This document shows positions 16,434 to 26,925 of a stretch of 64,000 nucleotides of DNA, piece after piece. A model generated the notes under the pieces. The model worked only from the letters and a program-made list of their open reading frames with translations, was not told the origin of the DNA and searched no databases. Location: contig JAUMZW010000003.1 of assembly GCA_030527925.1 (NCBI GenBank), positions 1-64,000 on the forward strand, given 5' to 3'. The position numbers were made by a program, and so were the translations under genes. The first letter of the stretch is position 1; each line of letters starts with the position of its first letter. This DNA comes from Streptococcus sp. (GTDB taxonomy: Bacteria > Bacillota > Bacilli > Lactobacillales > Streptococcaceae).

Positions 16434-16466
16434 AAAAGTGTCTGCAAACTTTGGTATAATAAGGTT

Positions 16467-16487
16467 TTGATTAACGTTTTGAGAATT
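16467..16487. repeat. Right attachment site (att core copy, end of rpsI)
   Basis: Second copy of the 21-bp direct repeat. Read on the minus strand it encodes the rpsI ending F-S-K-R and its TAA stop, so integration restores an intact gene. Confidence 0.9.
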
Positions 16488-16863
16488 GTGAAGCTTTACG
16501 AGCTTTCTTAAGACCTGGTTTTTTACGTTCAACCATACGTGCATCACGAGTAAGAAGACCTGCGCGTTTTAATGAATCACGAAAATCTGGATCTACTTGA
16601 AGGAGGGCACGAGAGATACCATGACGGATAGCTCCTGATTGACCTGCATAACCACCACCAACAACATTTACGAATACATCGTAAGAGCCTTCTGTTGAAG
16701 TTACAGCAAATGGTTGGTTAATAACAAGACGTAAGTCTGCGTGTGGGATGTATTCTTCAACATCTTTTTTGTTTACAGTAATTTTTCCTGTACCTGGTAC
16801 TAAACGAACGCGGGCTACCGCATTTTTACGACGACCAGTACCTGTGTATTGTGCTTGTGCCAT
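16471..16863 (-). CDS. rpsI: 30S ribosomal protein S9
   Basis: A 130-residue basic protein with the S9 motifs [14 protein letters not shown] and [15 protein letters not shown] and the conserved tail [12 protein letters not shown] that reaches the ribosomal P site. It follows rplM after 23 nt with a ribosome site, the usual rplM-rpsI operon. Its last codons are the att core of the mobile element, and the coding sequence is intact. Its native terminator is displaced to 6705-6740, so its transcript now runs into the element antisense to int unless it stops elsewhere. Confidence 0.97.
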   Translation of the reverse strand: MAQAQYTGTGRRKNAVARVRLVPGTGKITVNKKDVEEYIPHADLRLVINQPFAVTSTEGSYDVFVNVVGGGYAGQSGAIRHGISRALLQVDPDFRDSLKRAGLLTRDARMVERKKPGLKKARKASQFSKR

Positions 16864-16886
16864 AATTATATATGCTCCTTTCTTTC

Positions 16887-17333
16887 TTAGATAAGACCTG
16901 TAATATCAAGTACTTCTGGTTGTTGCGCTGCATGTGTATGCTCAGCACCAACAAATACTTTCAATTTCATACCTTGTGCACGTCCAAGTGTGTTATGTGG
17001 AAGCATACCTTTAACAGATTTTTCAATCAAACGTACAGCGTTTTTAGAACGTAATTCACCTGCAGAGATAGATTTTAATCCACCTGGATACATTGAGTGA
17101 GTGTAGTAAATTTTATCAGTTGCTTTTTTACCTGTTAATTTAATTTTTTCAGCATTGATAACAATAACAAAATCACCTGTATCAGTATGTGGTGTGAATG
17201 TTGGTTTGTTTTTTCCGCGAAGTACGCTAGCAACTACTGCAGAAAGACGTCCAAGAGGTACATCTGTAGCGTCTACAACGTACCATTTACGTTCAACTTG
17301 GCCAGGTTTAGCCATAAATGTTGTTTTGTTCAT
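16887..17333 (-). CDS. rplM: 50S ribosomal protein L13
   Basis: A 148-residue early-assembly protein of the large subunit ([17 protein letters not shown]..., with [21 protein letters not shown] and [12 protein letters not shown]). The start at 17333 has AGGAG upstream; the longer in-frame extension to 17432 overlaps the regulatory leader and is rejected. First gene of the rplM-rpsI operon. Confidence 0.97.
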   Translation of the reverse strand: MNKTTFMAKPGQVERKWYVVDATDVPLGRLSAVVASVLRGKNKPTFTPHTDTGDFVIVINAEKIKLTGKKATDKIYYTHSMYPGGLKSISAGELRSKNAVRLIEKSVKGMLPHNTLGRAQGMKLKVFVGAEHTHAAQQPEVLDITGLI

Positions 17334-17473
17334 GATTTCTCCTATTACGAATTCGTTTTTGTTTACAGTGTGGATGTTCCGGTCCACGAAGTTATTTCGA
17401 AGGTTCCGGGGCCTTTGAAATGGGGTAAACAATACCGCTTATAATAATACCAAAAATACGTGTGTTTAGTCAA
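17334..17473 (-). promoter_or_regulatory. rplM-rpsI promoter and L13-type leader
   Basis: The promoter has -35 TTGACT (17468-17473), an 18-nt spacer and -10 TATTAT (17444-17449). The transcribed leader of about 100 nt contains GGACCGGAACATCCACACTG, which resembles the ribosomal protein L13 leader motif of Firmicutes, thought to let L13 repress its own operon. The leader assignment is from remembered motif similarity. Confidence 0.6.
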
Positions 17474-17524
17474 GTTATTTCACTTAATTTTTCTTTTTTT
17501 AGTTCTGAATTATTACACAATATT

Positions 17525-17554
17525 AAAAAGATTGACATATCTGTCAATCTTTTT
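17525..17554 (-). terminator. Terminator of the opp operon
   Basis: A 13-bp perfect stem (AAAAAGATTGACA with its complement) flanked by A and T runs. The oppF stop codon lies at its proximal edge. Confidence 0.85.
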
Positions 17555-18476
17555 AATATTGTTCTTTATAGACTTGATACTCTGCTTCATTAGACCATAC
17601 AAAATGACCTGGTCTAACTTCATGCATACTTGGTTGATCACTCGAGTAATCATGTTGTTCTGGATTATAGACAACTAATTCTTTTTGTCTTTCTAAGATT
17701 GGGTCTGGTATCGGAACAGCAGATAACAAGGATTTTGTATAAGGATGGATAGGATTTGTAAATAACTCCTCTGTCTCAGCTACTTCAACAATATCTCCTT
17801 TATAAATTACCGCAATTCGATCTGAAATAAAACGTACAACAGACAAATCATGAGCTATAAAAAGATAGGTCAATCCTTTTTCTTTTTGAATTTTTTTCAA
17901 TAAATTTAGGACTTGAGCTCGTACCGAAACATCTAAAGCTGATATTGGCTCATCAGCTATGACAAACTCAGGTTCCATAACCAATGCTCTAGCTATCCCA
18001 ATACGTTGACGTTGACCTCCTGAAAATTCATGAGGATAACGTGTCAAATGTTCAGGCAATAGTCCTACTTCTTTCATTATATTATTTAGCTTAGATTTTC
18101 TATCTTCCTCATCTTTATACAAATTAAAATTATGAAGTCCTTCTGAAATAATATAATCAATCGTAGCACGATCATTTAAACTAGCTGCTGGGTCTTGGAA
18201 AATCATCTGGATTTGACGAATTAAATTCCGCTGTTCTTCTTTAGAATTTTTCCCATTAATTTTTTTCCCATTGAATAAAATATCACCTGAACTGGTTTCA
18301 TTCAAGCCAATAATTGCACGACCAATTGTCGTTTTACCACTTCCTGATTCACCAACTAAAGAAAATGTTTCACCTTTATTAATGAAGAAATTCGCATTTT
18401 TGACGGCAACAAATTTCTTTTTTCCTTCTCCGAAAGAAATTTCTAAATCTTTAATTTCAACTAATTTTTCAGTCAT
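17553..18476 (-). CDS. oppF: Oligopeptide ABC transporter ATPase OppF
   Basis: A 307-residue ATPase, second of the two that power peptide import. Walker A is GESGSGKTT, the signature is [15 protein letters not shown], Walker B is [15 protein letters not shown], and the C-terminal region has the Opp/Dpp-type [12 protein letters not shown]. Last gene of the operon; oppD ends 9 nt upstream. Peptides taken up are nutrients and, in streptococci, also signalling peptides of the Rgg/SHP type. Confidence 0.93.
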   Translation of the reverse strand: MTEKLVEIKDLEISFGEGKKKFVAVKNANFFINKGETFSLVGESGSGKTTIGRAIIGLNETSSGDILFNGKKINGKNSKEEQRNLIRQIQMIFQDPAASLNDRATIDYIISEGLHNFNLYKDEEDRKSKLNNIMKEVGLLPEHLTRYPHEFSGGQRQRIGIARALVMEPEFVIADEPISALDVSVRAQVLNLLKKIQKEKGLTYLFIAHDLSVVRFISDRIAVIYKGDIVEVAETEELFTNPIHPYTKSLLSAVPIPDPILERQKELVVYNPEQHDYSSDQPSMHEVRPGHFVWSNEAEYQVYKEQY

Positions 18477-18485
18477 TTCCTTCTC

Positions 18486-19538
18486 CTATTTACTCATTTT
18501 TTTTGAAATTTTTTCATGTAAATCTTGAATTACTTTTGGTTTATCAACTTTTGGTGCATCTGGATGTAACAACCATGTTTTAGCCCAATGTGTTTCACTA
18601 ACCTCAAATTTAGGTGGAGTTTCTTCAAAATCAATTTTCATTGCATAACGTGAACGTGGTGCAAAAGCATCTCCACTAATTTCTTTATATAATGATGGTG
18701 GAATCCCAGGAATTGAAAACAATTCATCACCTGCATTAGCTAACTGAGGTAGACTTGACAATAAGCTCCATGTATAAGGATGTTTTGGATCATAAAAAAT
18801 TTCTTCAACGGTAGCATATTCAACAATATCACCTGCATACATTACAGCAACCTTATCAGCAATACTCGCAACAACTCCCAAATCATGAGTAATAAACACA
18901 GTAGTAAACTGATATTCTCTTTGAAGGCTCTTTAATAAGTCAATAATTTGTGCTTGAATGGTTACGTCCAAAGCTGTTGTAGGTTCATCACAGATTAGTA
19001 CATCTGGTTTACATGCCAATGCTATCGCAATAACGATACGTTGACGCATTCCTCCAGAATACTGGAAAGGATATTCCCCAAATCTTTTTTCTGCTTCAGG
19101 GATACCAACTTTTTTCATGTAGTCAATAGCTAATTCCTTGGCTTCTGACTGTGATTTTCCTTGATGTTTAATAATCACTTCACAAATTTGATAACCAATT
19201 GTTTTAATTGGATCTAAACTCGTCATAGGATCTTGGAAAATAGTCGCTATTTTCTTACCACGAATTTTTTCCCATTCACTGTTTGATTTTACATCAGTCA
19301 ATTCAATATCTCTATATTTTATTGAACCGCTCCTAATTCGTCCATTTGACTCAAGCATACCTGTAAATGTTTTTGTTAGCACAGATTTCCCACTGCCTGA
19401 TTCACCAACAACTGCCAATACCTCTCCTTCATACAAATCTAGAGAAATATTTCGAATAGCTGTTAGCACACGATCACGTACGTCAAACTCAACCACAACA
19501 TCTTTGGCGCTCAATATTACATTTTTTGTTTTTGTCAT
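18486..19538 (-). CDS. oppD: Oligopeptide ABC transporter ATPase OppD
   Basis: A 350-residue ATPase that pairs with OppF. Walker A is GESGSGKSV, the signature is YSGGMRQRIVIAIAL, Walker B is DVLICDEPTTALDVT and the C-terminal peptide-transporter segment is HPYTWSLLSSLPQL. It lies 9 nt after oppC. Confidence 0.93.
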   Translation of the reverse strand: MTKTKNVILSAKDVVVEFDVRDRVLTAIRNISLDLYEGEVLAVVGESGSGKSVLTKTFTGMLESNGRIRSGSIKYRDIELTDVKSNSEWEKIRGKKIATIFQDPMTSLDPIKTIGYQICEVIIKHQGKSQSEAKELAIDYMKKVGIPEAEKRFGEYPFQYSGGMRQRIVIAIALACKPDVLICDEPTTALDVTIQAQIIDLLKSLQREYQFTTVFITHDLGVVASIADKVAVMYAGDIVEYATVEEIFYDPKHPYTWSLLSSLPQLANAGDELFSIPGIPPSLYKEISGDAFAPRSRYAMKIDFEETPPKFEVSETHWAKTWLLHPDAPKVDKPKVIQDLHEKISKKMSK

Positions 19539-19547
19539 ATTTAACTC

Positions 19548-20474
19548 CTATCTATGTGTACGTGGGTCACTTGCATCAGCAAGGTTTTGTCCAACAATAT
19601 AAAGCGGAAGAGAAACTAATACTAAAGTAGTCAATGGAATCCAAAATAGATATGCATTATTGGTCAAATTCGTTGAATAATTAGATATTAAGCGTCCTAA
19701 ACTCGGTTCAGTCACAGGAAGTCCAATACCAAAGTAAGATAAAAATGCTTCAGTTGAAATATAGGCTGGTAAACTTTGAGATACCATAGTCACTATAATT
19801 GAAATAATTTGTGGAAGAATATTTTTAGTAATAATCTTACTAGTTGGAGTTCCTAGTGTTTGACTAGCTAGGTTATATTCTAAATCACGGTAGCGTAAGA
19901 TTTGAACGCGAATAGCAAATGCTATTCCAATCCAACCTGTAATACAGAACGCTAAAATAAGATTCCAAAAACCTGCACCTAAAGCATAAGTCAAGACCAT
20001 GATAATAAGAAGTGAGGGTACGTTTGATATAACATTATACACCTCTAACATTACTGCATCTACTACTTTAGAAACTCCCCAAATAGCTCCTACAACAACA
20101 CCTATAACCATATTAATGATTGTTGCCAAAACAGAAATTAAAATTGAATTTCTAGCACCATACCAAACACCATCAAATAATGATTGTCCGTTCTTATCTG
20201 TACCAAACCAAAATTTAGAATTAGGAAAAATATAGCGACGTGAAAAATCATTAATTCCACTAACGTCATTAAAATCGTAGTTTGCAAAAATAGGATAAAT
20301 AAAACTCATTAAAATTATTGCAATCAGAATAACAAGCATAACAATCGTTGATTTTTTTGAAAAAAATTGTTTAAATACTGATTTCCAATATGAATAACTT
20401 GGTGTGTCGATAACTTCAGAGACACTGGTGTCTAGCTCGACAAACTCGAACATTTTTTTGTCTATAGTAGCCAT
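19548..20474 (-). CDS. oppC: Oligopeptide ABC transporter permease OppC
   Basis: A 308-residue inner permease with six membrane spans. An N-terminal cytoplasmic part precedes the first span (about 41-65, [20 protein letters not shown]), and the coupling loop is [16 protein letters not shown]. It directly abuts oppB and forms the channel with it. Confidence 0.92.
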   Translation of the reverse strand: MATIDKKMFEFVELDTSVSEVIDTPSYSYWKSVFKQFFSKKSTIVMLVILIAIILMSFIYPIFANYDFNDVSGINDFSRRYIFPNSKFWFGTDKNGQSLFDGVWYGARNSILISVLATIINMVIGVVVGAIWGVSKVVDAVMLEVYNVISNVPSLLIIMVLTYALGAGFWNLILAFCITGWIGIAFAIRVQILRYRDLEYNLASQTLGTPTSKIITKNILPQIISIIVTMVSQSLPAYISTEAFLSYFGIGLPVTEPSLGRLISNYSTNLTNNAYLFWIPLTTLVLVSLPLYIVGQNLADASDPRTHR

Positions 20475-21976
20475 CAGTTACCTCCTTTTTTTGATGATAA
20501 TTTAATACGTGGGTCAAGAATCGTCATACAGATATCACCAACTAATAATGAAAAAATTGATAGCACAGTAAAGACAAAAACTAAACCTACAACCATTGAG
20601 TTATTAGCAGCTCTAATCGAATCAATTAACATTTTACCCATACCCGGGAAAGCAAAAACTGTTTCTGTTAATGTTGCCCCTGTAATTGTTAAAATAATGC
20701 TAGCTGGAATCCCACTAATAACTGGTACCATAGCGTGTTTGAAAAGGTGTTTTTTAGAAATTTCACTTTCTGATAGACCTTTTGCACGTGCAAAACGAAC
20801 AAAATCAGATCCTTGTAAGTCTACAAGATAACGTCTAAACCATATAACAATACCAGGAATATTTAAAACACCTAAAATAATACCTGGTGCTGCATAAGAA
20901 CGCCAGTCATGAGCTCCTAAACTTGGGAATGTATCTGCAAATCCAATTTTTGAACCAAAATATCGTAAAACATAAATAATAGCTATACTAGGTACTGCAA
21001 GTAAGAAAGTCATAATAGCTGTTAACACATTGTCAGAAACTTTATCCTTAAAACGTGCCATGAACAAACCAATTGGCAAACCAACAGCATATGATATTAC
21101 AATACCTATAATACCTGCAATAAATGAGTTAGTAATCATTGATGGATCTTCAAAGTTATTTTTTGTAGCTGTATAGGCATCATTTGCACCAAAATTCGCT
21201 TTATCTAGAGCATCAGCATTCTTTGGTGATTTGTAAGTTCTAGAGTAAATATCAATTGGGCTAACCTTGGTTTGTCCTTTAGGGAATTTTACCTCTGTTG
21301 CTTTAGCTTTTCCTTGTCCTTGTGTAATAACTTGTAAAACTGGAATATTAGCATATGTTGGATATGAATTTCCTAAATTTAGTGTTACAAAATTTTGATG
21401 GATATAAGGGAATTTTGTATTGAAATAAAGAAGATACTTGTGAGTAGTTCCTGAACCAACAACAGATAAACCTGCAGATGTATCATTTTCAATATGGATG
21501 TAACGTTTTAAGTTTGGATTAGATGGATCTTGAACCTTCCATGGATGATCAATCACAAATAGATTAGCATAAAATTTTACAACACGCTCTACAACTGAAA
21601 TCTTACGTGTAGCATAAAAAGCTTTACTTGTCTTAAATTGGTGTAGTTTCCAACCTTTACCTAGAGACTTAATGTATTTTTTGTAAATTGCCTTATTTTT
21701 ATCTGTCACAGCGACATTTACACTAGAATCCATTTTTGAGGCTTTTTGTTGCAACTCTTTTGAATTGTAGTATTCAATGTAGCCAGTCTTTTCAAAAACA
21801 GTATTTTCATAATTAACTTTTTTATCAGGTGTCGTAACCATCTTATTGTAGTTTGGATCTTGTAAGAAAATCAAACGAGATGGAACTAAGGTATAAATAA
21901 TTGCGTAAGTCAAGGTCGTTACTAAAAAGATTGAAACAAGGGACCTTAACGTTCGCATAAAGATGTATTTTTTCAT
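20474..21976 (-). CDS. oppB: Oligopeptide ABC transporter permease OppB (AmiC-type)
   Basis: A 500-residue permease. A first membrane helix (about 9-30) is followed by an extracellular insertion of some 240 residues, then five helices with the coupling loop [21 protein letters not shown]. The large insertion is typical of streptococcal OppB/AmiC and makes it longer than the enteric protein (about 306). Confidence 0.93.
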   Translation of the reverse strand: MKKYIFMRTLRSLVSIFLVTTLTYAIIYTLVPSRLIFLQDPNYNKMVTTPDKKVNYENTVFEKTGYIEYYNSKELQQKASKMDSSVNVAVTDKNKAIYKKYIKSLGKGWKLHQFKTSKAFYATRKISVVERVVKFYANLFVIDHPWKVQDPSNPNLKRYIHIENDTSAGLSVVGSGTTHKYLLYFNTKFPYIHQNFVTLNLGNSYPTYANIPVLQVITQGQGKAKATEVKFPKGQTKVSPIDIYSRTYKSPKNADALDKANFGANDAYTATKNNFEDPSMITNSFIAGIIGIVISYAVGLPIGLFMARFKDKVSDNVLTAIMTFLLAVPSIAIIYVLRYFGSKIGFADTFPSLGAHDWRSYAAPGIILGVLNIPGIVIWFRRYLVDLQGSDFVRFARAKGLSESEISKKHLFKHAMVPVISGIPASIILTITGATLTETVFAFPGMGKMLIDSIRAANNSMVVGLVFVFTVLSIFSLLVGDICMTILDPRIKLSSKKGGN

Positions 21977-21996
21977 AGGTTACCTCAACAGTTCAA

Positions 21997-22030
21997 AAGA
22001 ACTTTCTCTTTTATTAGTGAGAAAGTTCTT
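21997..22030 (-). other. Intercistronic hairpin between oppA and oppB
   Basis: A 12-bp perfect inverted repeat (AAGAACTTTCTC at 21997-22008 with 22019-22030), loop 10 nt, not followed by a long T-run. It probably protects the oppA part of the mRNA or gives partial termination, so that the binding protein is made in excess over the permeases. Confidence 0.6.
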
Positions 22031-22043
22031 AAGGAACATTGTC

Positions 22044-24026
22044 TTATTTTTCTACATGACTTTCAAGTTCTTTTTGATACTTTTCGTTAGATTCTTTTTT
22101 AGCTTTCAACCATTTTTCTTTGGCTGTTTCATAATCTTTAGTAGTGACTGGTTTATCTTGTAAATCAGTAATTTTCATAAAATTAAGAACACTTCCATTA
22201 TTTCCTTTTGAACCCGTTAAGCCATATGCTCCAGTGAATGGTACAACTCTACTTAATCCAGGAGTGCCACCAAGTGAAATAGTTGGAATGACTACAGCAC
22301 TATCTGTAAGTAAAGCTTGTGCCTTTGCATAAGCTTCATATCTCTTATCTAAACTATCAGTAATTTGTTGAGCTTCTTCTAGCATGTCCGCATATTTGTC
22401 TAATCCTGTTACTGCTACAGCATCAGAAGTAGAATTTGGATCTAAACCAATTACTTTAATATTTGAACCAGATTTCACACTAAAAATATCTAGATAACTT
22501 GAAGGATCCGCGTAATCAGCTGACCAACCTGATGCTATAGATATATCATAGTCCTCTTGCGCAGCGGATTGAGCAAAGTAACTTGTTCTATAATAATCAT
22601 CATGATTTTCCTTTTTAATATCAATAATTACATTTTCTTTACCAAGAGAGTCTTCGATCGATTGTTTCATTGACCCTACTTTTTGAACTTGAACTTCATC
22701 AGTTTGCTCTACTGGAACATCTAAATGGATAGGGAAAGAAACACCCTGTGCTTGTAATTCTGATTTTGCTTTTTCAATTGATGCTTTCGCTTTATCTTTA
22801 TTATACAAACCATCTTGAGCATCCGTAAGATTAACATCAGACCATTGTGAACCATATGACTTGAGATTTTCAGTTACTAAACTTCCAAAATCTCCTTTAG
22901 AAGTTGATACAAAGGTAGGAGGTACTAATGTATTTCTGAGTGAATAAGTAGATGCATCTTTTCCTACTGATTGTGAATTATAAGCACTACGGTCAAAACC
23001 AAATGTGATTGCTTGACGAAAATCTTTATTTAATATAGCTTTTTTTGTATCTGATTTTTCTTTATCCGAACTCTTAGCTGTGAATTCATATGTAGAACGA
23101 TCTAAGTTAAATGTTGCATAATATACTGTTGCATCTTGTAAACCAAAAATAATGTTATCGCCATATTTTTTCTTAACTTCTTTATATATTGGCTTTGTTG
23201 GAAAAATTTTTGCTATTGAGTAAGTACCGTCATCAAATCCCTTATAAAGGGTATCTGTATCAGAGTTGTCGTTAAAAGTAAGTTTTATTTTATCTATCTT
23301 AACATTCTTAGCATCCCAATAGTTTTTATTCTTTTCAAATTCGATTGATGATTTTGAAGTCATTGATTTCAAGATAAATGGACCATTATAAAGAATAGTC
23401 GACGGGTCTTGTGTTCCAAATTTTTTCCCTTGTGATTTTAAGAAATCAGCATTGACTGGGAACATGATATCATAAGTAACTTTTGAATTCCAATAAGTTT
23501 CTGGTTGATTTAACGTATATTGAACAGTATAATCATCAACTGCTTTAATTCCAACTGTTGAAAAATCTTTTGTTTTTCCTTCAACATAGTCATTCAAACC
23601 CTTAATAGAATCTTGAATCACATATAAAGCTTCTGCTTTCTTGTCCGCAGCATGTTTAAGTCCAGTAACAAAATCTTGTGCTTTTACTTCTGCATATTCT
23701 TCACCATCAGATGTATACCACATAGCGCCTTTACGTAAAGTATATGTATAAGTTAAACCATCTGCTGACACTTTCCAATCTTTTGCCAATGACGGTACTA
23801 AATTACCATACTTATCATTTTCTAAGAGACCATCTATACCTTGTGATGTGATGTTTGAAGTTGTTGAACGACTAGTTGTTATATAATCAAGTGAATCTGG
23901 ATCAGCAGTGTACACATAACTATACTCTTTTGATGATGTTGTTGATGACTTACTGTTCCCACATGCCGCTAGGACTGATACTGATAAGAGTGAAAGTCCT
24001 GTAGCTGCTAACCATTTACTCTTCAT
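22044..24026 (-). CDS. oppA: Oligopeptide-binding lipoprotein OppA
   Basis: A 660-residue surface lipoprotein that captures peptides for OppBCDF. The signal peptide MKSKWLAATGLSLLSVSVLA ends in the lipobox with the acylated Cys (LAACGNSK), then a Ser/Thr/Lys linker, then an SBP type-5 domain starting YVYTADPDSLD. The start is set at 24026, with GAGG 9 nt upstream; a longer in-frame TTG start overlies that ribosome site. First gene of the operon, behind a CodY-like box. Confidence 0.94.
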   Translation of the reverse strand: MKSKWLAATGLSLLSVSVLAACGNSKSSTTSSKEYSYVYTADPDSLDYITTSRSTTSNITSQGIDGLLENDKYGNLVPSLAKDWKVSADGLTYTYTLRKGAMWYTSDGEEYAEVKAQDFVTGLKHAADKKAEALYVIQDSIKGLNDYVEGKTKDFSTVGIKAVDDYTVQYTLNQPETYWNSKVTYDIMFPVNADFLKSQGKKFGTQDPSTILYNGPFILKSMTSKSSIEFEKNKNYWDAKNVKIDKIKLTFNDNSDTDTLYKGFDDGTYSIAKIFPTKPIYKEVKKKYGDNIIFGLQDATVYYATFNLDRSTYEFTAKSSDKEKSDTKKAILNKDFRQAITFGFDRSAYNSQSVGKDASTYSLRNTLVPPTFVSTSKGDFGSLVTENLKSYGSQWSDVNLTDAQDGLYNKDKAKASIEKAKSELQAQGVSFPIHLDVPVEQTDEVQVQKVGSMKQSIEDSLGKENVIIDIKKENHDDYYRTSYFAQSAAQEDYDISIASGWSADYADPSSYLDIFSVKSGSNIKVIGLDPNSTSDAVAVTGLDKYADMLEEAQQITDSLDKRYEAYAKAQALLTDSAVVIPTISLGGTPGLSRVVPFTGAYGLTGSKGNNGSVLNFMKITDLQDKPVTTKDYETAKEKWLKAKKESNEKYQKELESHVEK

Positions 24027-24041
24027 ATTGAAATACCTCAA

Positions 24042-24210
24042 AATATATTTTTTGACACAATAAAATTGTGTTTATACAGACTATTATACCATAAAGTTTT
24101 CTTAAACAACGCAAATTTTTTATCAATTATCTGAAAATTTGGTCAATCAATACTTCAAGTATTTTATGTTATAATATTTCTATTAAAATAAATGATTTAA
24201 AGGATTAATT
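24042..24210. promoter_or_regulatory. Divergent oppA / dacA promoters with a CodY box
   Basis: oppA (minus) has an extended -10, TGGTATAAT (24083-24088 core). dacA (plus) has an extended -10, TGTTATAAT (core 24170-24175). Between them AATTATCTGAAAATT (24125-24139) matches the CodY consensus AATTTTCWGAAAATT at 14 of 15 positions. CodY is known to repress peptide uptake genes when branched-chain amino acids are plentiful. A small hairpin (ACACAAT/ATTGTGT, 24056-24072) lies in the oppA leader. Confidence 0.65.
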
Positions 24211-25452
24211 ATGTTTAAAAAACTTCTCTACGGCTTAGCACTCGGACTAACTTTTGTTAGCACATTTCATGTCTCTGCTGAATCTTTTGATGTTCCTGCT
24301 AAACATGCTATAGCTGTTGAAGAACGAACTGGGAAAATACTTTACGAAAAAGATGCAGACACTGTGGCTGGAGTAGCTTCCATCACAAAAATTTTAACCG
24401 TATACATGGTCTACAAAGAAATAGACCAAGGAAAACTTAGCTGGGATTCTAAAGTAAAAATATCTGACTACGCCTATAATTTGACTGCCAGTTCTACAGC
24501 AAGTAATGTTCCTATGGAAGCTAGAAAATACACTGTTAAACAGCTTGTAAATGCTGCAATGGTGGCTAGTGCAAATAGTGCAGCGATTGCATTAGCTGAA
24601 AAGATAGCAGGAAGTGAGAGTAAATTTGTAGATATGATGTCACAACAGCTTAAAGAATGGGGGATTACAGATGCTAAATTAGTTAATTCATCCGGTCTCA
24701 ACAACAGTTTGTTAGGTGATAACATTTATCCAGGTTCATCCGAAACTGATGAAAATATGTTGAGTGCAACTGACGTAGCTATTATTGCTAGACATCTTGT
24801 GACAGAATATCCAGATATTCTCAAAATCACGAGCCAAACAACTGCTAAATTTGGGGATATCACTATGAATACCTATAATTTAATGTTAAAAGATATGCCC
24901 TTGTATCGTGATGGAATTGATGGCTTAAAAACAGGGACAACTGACCTTGCTGGAGCATCGTTTGTAGCAACTTCGAATGAAAATGGAATGCGAGTCATCT
25001 CTGTTATTTTAAATGCTGATAATTGGGAAGAAAACGATTATGCACGCTTTCAAGCGACAGTGAAATTATTGAATTACGTAACCGATAAGTATGACTACAC
25101 CACCATCTTAAATTCTGGAGATAGTTATAAAAATAAATCATTGGCAGTGAAAGATGGAAAAAATAAGACTGTAAAGGCTGTCCCAAAAACAGATTTTAAA
25201 GCTGTAACTTTAAAAAACCCTGATAAAGAAAATAGTTTAAAGATTACCACAAAATCTAAAAATATTTATGCCCCACTAAAAAAAGGGCAAACTATTGCAA
25301 CAGCCACATATGAAGATTCAGACAAGGTTGGAAAAGGTTATCTAGACGCCTTACCTAGTGTACAACTCGTTGCCAAAAAAGAAGTGAAGCGTAGTTTTTT
25401 CTTAAAAGTATGGTGGAATCATTTTATTGATTACGTTAATGAGAAATTATGA
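24211..25452 (+). CDS. dacA: D-alanyl-D-alanine carboxypeptidase (penicillin-binding protein)
   Basis: A 413-residue secreted enzyme that trims the terminal D-Ala from peptidoglycan stem peptides. The signal peptide ends near HVSA-ES. Active-site motifs of the SxxK class are SITK (about residue 57), SAN and KTG (DGLKTGTT). A PBP5-like C-terminal domain and an amphipathic membrane anchor (SFFLKVWWNHFIDYV) follow. Single gene with its own promoter and terminator, opposite to oppA. Confidence 0.93.
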   Translation: MFKKLLYGLALGLTFVSTFHVSAESFDVPAKHAIAVEERTGKILYEKDADTVAGVASITKILTVYMVYKEIDQGKLSWDSKVKISDYAYNLTASSTASNVPMEARKYTVKQLVNAAMVASANSAAIALAEKIAGSESKFVDMMSQQLKEWGITDAKLVNSSGLNNSLLGDNIYPGSSETDENMLSATDVAIIARHLVTEYPDILKITSQTTAKFGDITMNTYNLMLKDMPLYRDGIDGLKTGTTDLAGASFVATSNENGMRVISVILNADNWEENDYARFQATVKLLNYVTDKYDYTTILNSGDSYKNKSLAVKDGKNKTVKAVPKTDFKAVTLKNPDKENSLKITTKSKNIYAPLKKGQTIATATYEDSDKVGKGYLDALPSVQLVAKKEVKRSFFLKVWWNHFIDYVNEKL

Positions 25453-25453
25453 T

Positions 25454-25493
25454 AAACAAAAAAACAGGATTTGCAAATCCTGTTTTTTTGTTT
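25454..25493. terminator. Bidirectional terminator between dacA and sufB
   Basis: A long stem (ACAGGATT/AATCCTGT extended by A and T runs) serves the convergent dacA and suf transcripts. Confidence 0.85.
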
Positions 25494-26910
25494 ATCCTAC
25501 TGAACCTTCCATCTCATAAGAAATTAAGCGATTAAGCTCAACAGCATACTCCATTGGTAATTCTTTTGTAAATGGTTCAACAAATCCCATGACAATCATC
25601 TCAGTCGCTTCTGATTCTGATAAACCACGACTCATAAGATAATAAAGCTGCTCTTCTGATATCTTAGAAACTTTAGCTTCATGTTCAAGTGCAACTTGTG
25701 AATTATGTATTTCATTAAAAGGAATCGTATCTGATGCAGATTGATCATCCATTATAATTGTATCACATTCAATATGGCTAACTGATTTTTGAGAATTTTT
25801 AGCAAAAGTAACCTGTCCGCGGTAATCAACTTTTCCTCCACATTTAGCAATTGATTTAGATACAATCGAAGATGATGTATGCGGGGCATTATGAATCATT
25901 TTTGCACCTGTATCTTGATGCTGCCCTGCGTTTGCAAATGCAATCGATAGCATTGTTCCACGCGCACCTTCTCCATCTAGATAAACTGATGGATATTTCA
26001 TAGTGGTTTTTGCACCAAGATTACCATCAATCCACTCAACTGTAGCATTCTTCATAGCACGTGCTCGTTTTGTAACAAGATTGTACACATTATCTGACCA
26101 GTTTTGGATTGTTGTGTAACGCATATATGCACCTTCTAGAGAAAAAATTTCTACAATTGCAGCATGTAAGCTATTGCTTGAATATGTCGGCGCTGTACAA
26201 CCTTCAACATAATGTACACTTGCACCTTCATCCACAATTATTAATGTTCTTTCAAATTGTCCAGTGTTTTCATTGTTAATTCGGAAATAAGTCTGAAGTG
26301 GAATATCAACTTTTACACCTTTAGGTACATAGATGAACGTACCTCCCGACCAAACTGCACAGTTTAAAGCCGCTAATTTATTATCTGTTGGTGGAACTAA
26401 TTTTGAAAAATACTGTCTAAATAAATCTGGATACTCTTTAAGAGCCGAGTCTGTATCAGTAAAAACAATTCCTAATTTTTCAAACTCCTCTTTCATATTA
26501 TGATAGACAACTTCTGATTCATATTGAGCAGAAGCACCTGCTAAATATGCTCTTTCAGCTTCAGGAATACCAATTCTCTCAAAAGTTTCTTTGATTTTAT
26601 CAGGAACTTCATCCCAACTTCGTACTGGACGGTCAGAAGGTTTTTGGTAATAAATTAAATCATCAAAATTTATTTCTGATAAATCAGGTCCCCATTCTTG
26701 CATTGGCATTTTATTAAAAACTTCTAACGACTTCAAACGAAACTCTAACATCCATTCTGGTTCATTCTTTGCCGCTGATAATTCTCGAATAACTTTTTCA
26801 CTCAAACCTTTACCAGTTGAATAAATGGGCTCTACATCATCATGAAAACCAAATTTATACTCTCCTAAATCAATAGGTTTTGGTTCCACTTTTTCATTTG
26901 TATCTGTCAT
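25492..26910 (-). CDS. sufB: Fe-S cluster scaffold subunit SufB
   Basis: A 472-residue scaffold of the SUF system, on which Fe-S clusters are built with SufC and SufD. It has the conserved SufB regions [30 protein letters not shown] and the C-terminal [17 protein letters not shown]. Last gene of the sufCDSUB operon, 15 nt after sufU. Confidence 0.95.
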   Translation of the reverse strand: MTDTNEKVEPKPIDLGEYKFGFHDDVEPIYSTGKGLSEKVIRELSAAKNEPEWMLEFRLKSLEVFNKMPMQEWGPDLSEINFDDLIYYQKPSDRPVRSWDEVPDKIKETFERIGIPEAERAYLAGASAQYESEVVYHNMKEEFEKLGIVFTDTDSALKEYPDLFRQYFSKLVPPTDNKLAALNCAVWSGGTFIYVPKGVKVDIPLQTYFRINNENTGQFERTLIIVDEGASVHYVEGCTAPTYSSNSLHAAIVEIFSLEGAYMRYTTIQNWSDNVYNLVTKRARAMKNATVEWIDGNLGAKTTMKYPSVYLDGEGARGTMLSIAFANAGQHQDTGAKMIHNAPHTSSSIVSKSIAKCGGKVDYRGQVTFAKNSQKSVSHIECDTIIMDDQSASDTIPFNEIHNSQVALEHEAKVSKISEEQLYYLMSRGLSESEATEMIVMGFVEPFTKELPMEYAVELNRLISYEMEGSVG

Positions 26911-26925
26911 AGTCTTCCTTTCTTA

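Larger units (their letters stand above)
6762..16487. mobile_element. Integrative mobilizable-type element in the 3' end of rpsI (about 9.7 kb)
   Basis: A 21-bp perfect direct repeat (6762-6782 and 16467-16487) bounds a block holding an integrase next to one end, an Xis-like protein, a rolling-circle Rep with origin, an FtsK/TcpA-like ATPase, two HTH regulators, a restriction-modification pair and a kinase homologue. The repeat is the last codons of rpsI, so rpsI stays intact at the integrase end. Mobilizable and conjugative elements using the 3' ends of ribosomal protein genes, including rpsI, are known in streptococci. No type IV secretion genes are present, so transfer would need a helper. 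Cargo genes are on the minus strand and the mobility genes on the plus strand. Confidence 0.88.

Noticed and set aside
6762..16487. Insertion sequence or prophage explanation for the element
   Set aside because: No transposase and no phage structural or lysis genes; the integrase, Rep, FtsK-like ATPase and att repeats fit an integrative mobilizable element.
17334..17432. N-terminal extension of rplM by 33 codons
   Set aside because: It overlaps the promoter-proximal leader, and the internal ATG has the ribosome site and the conserved L13 start.
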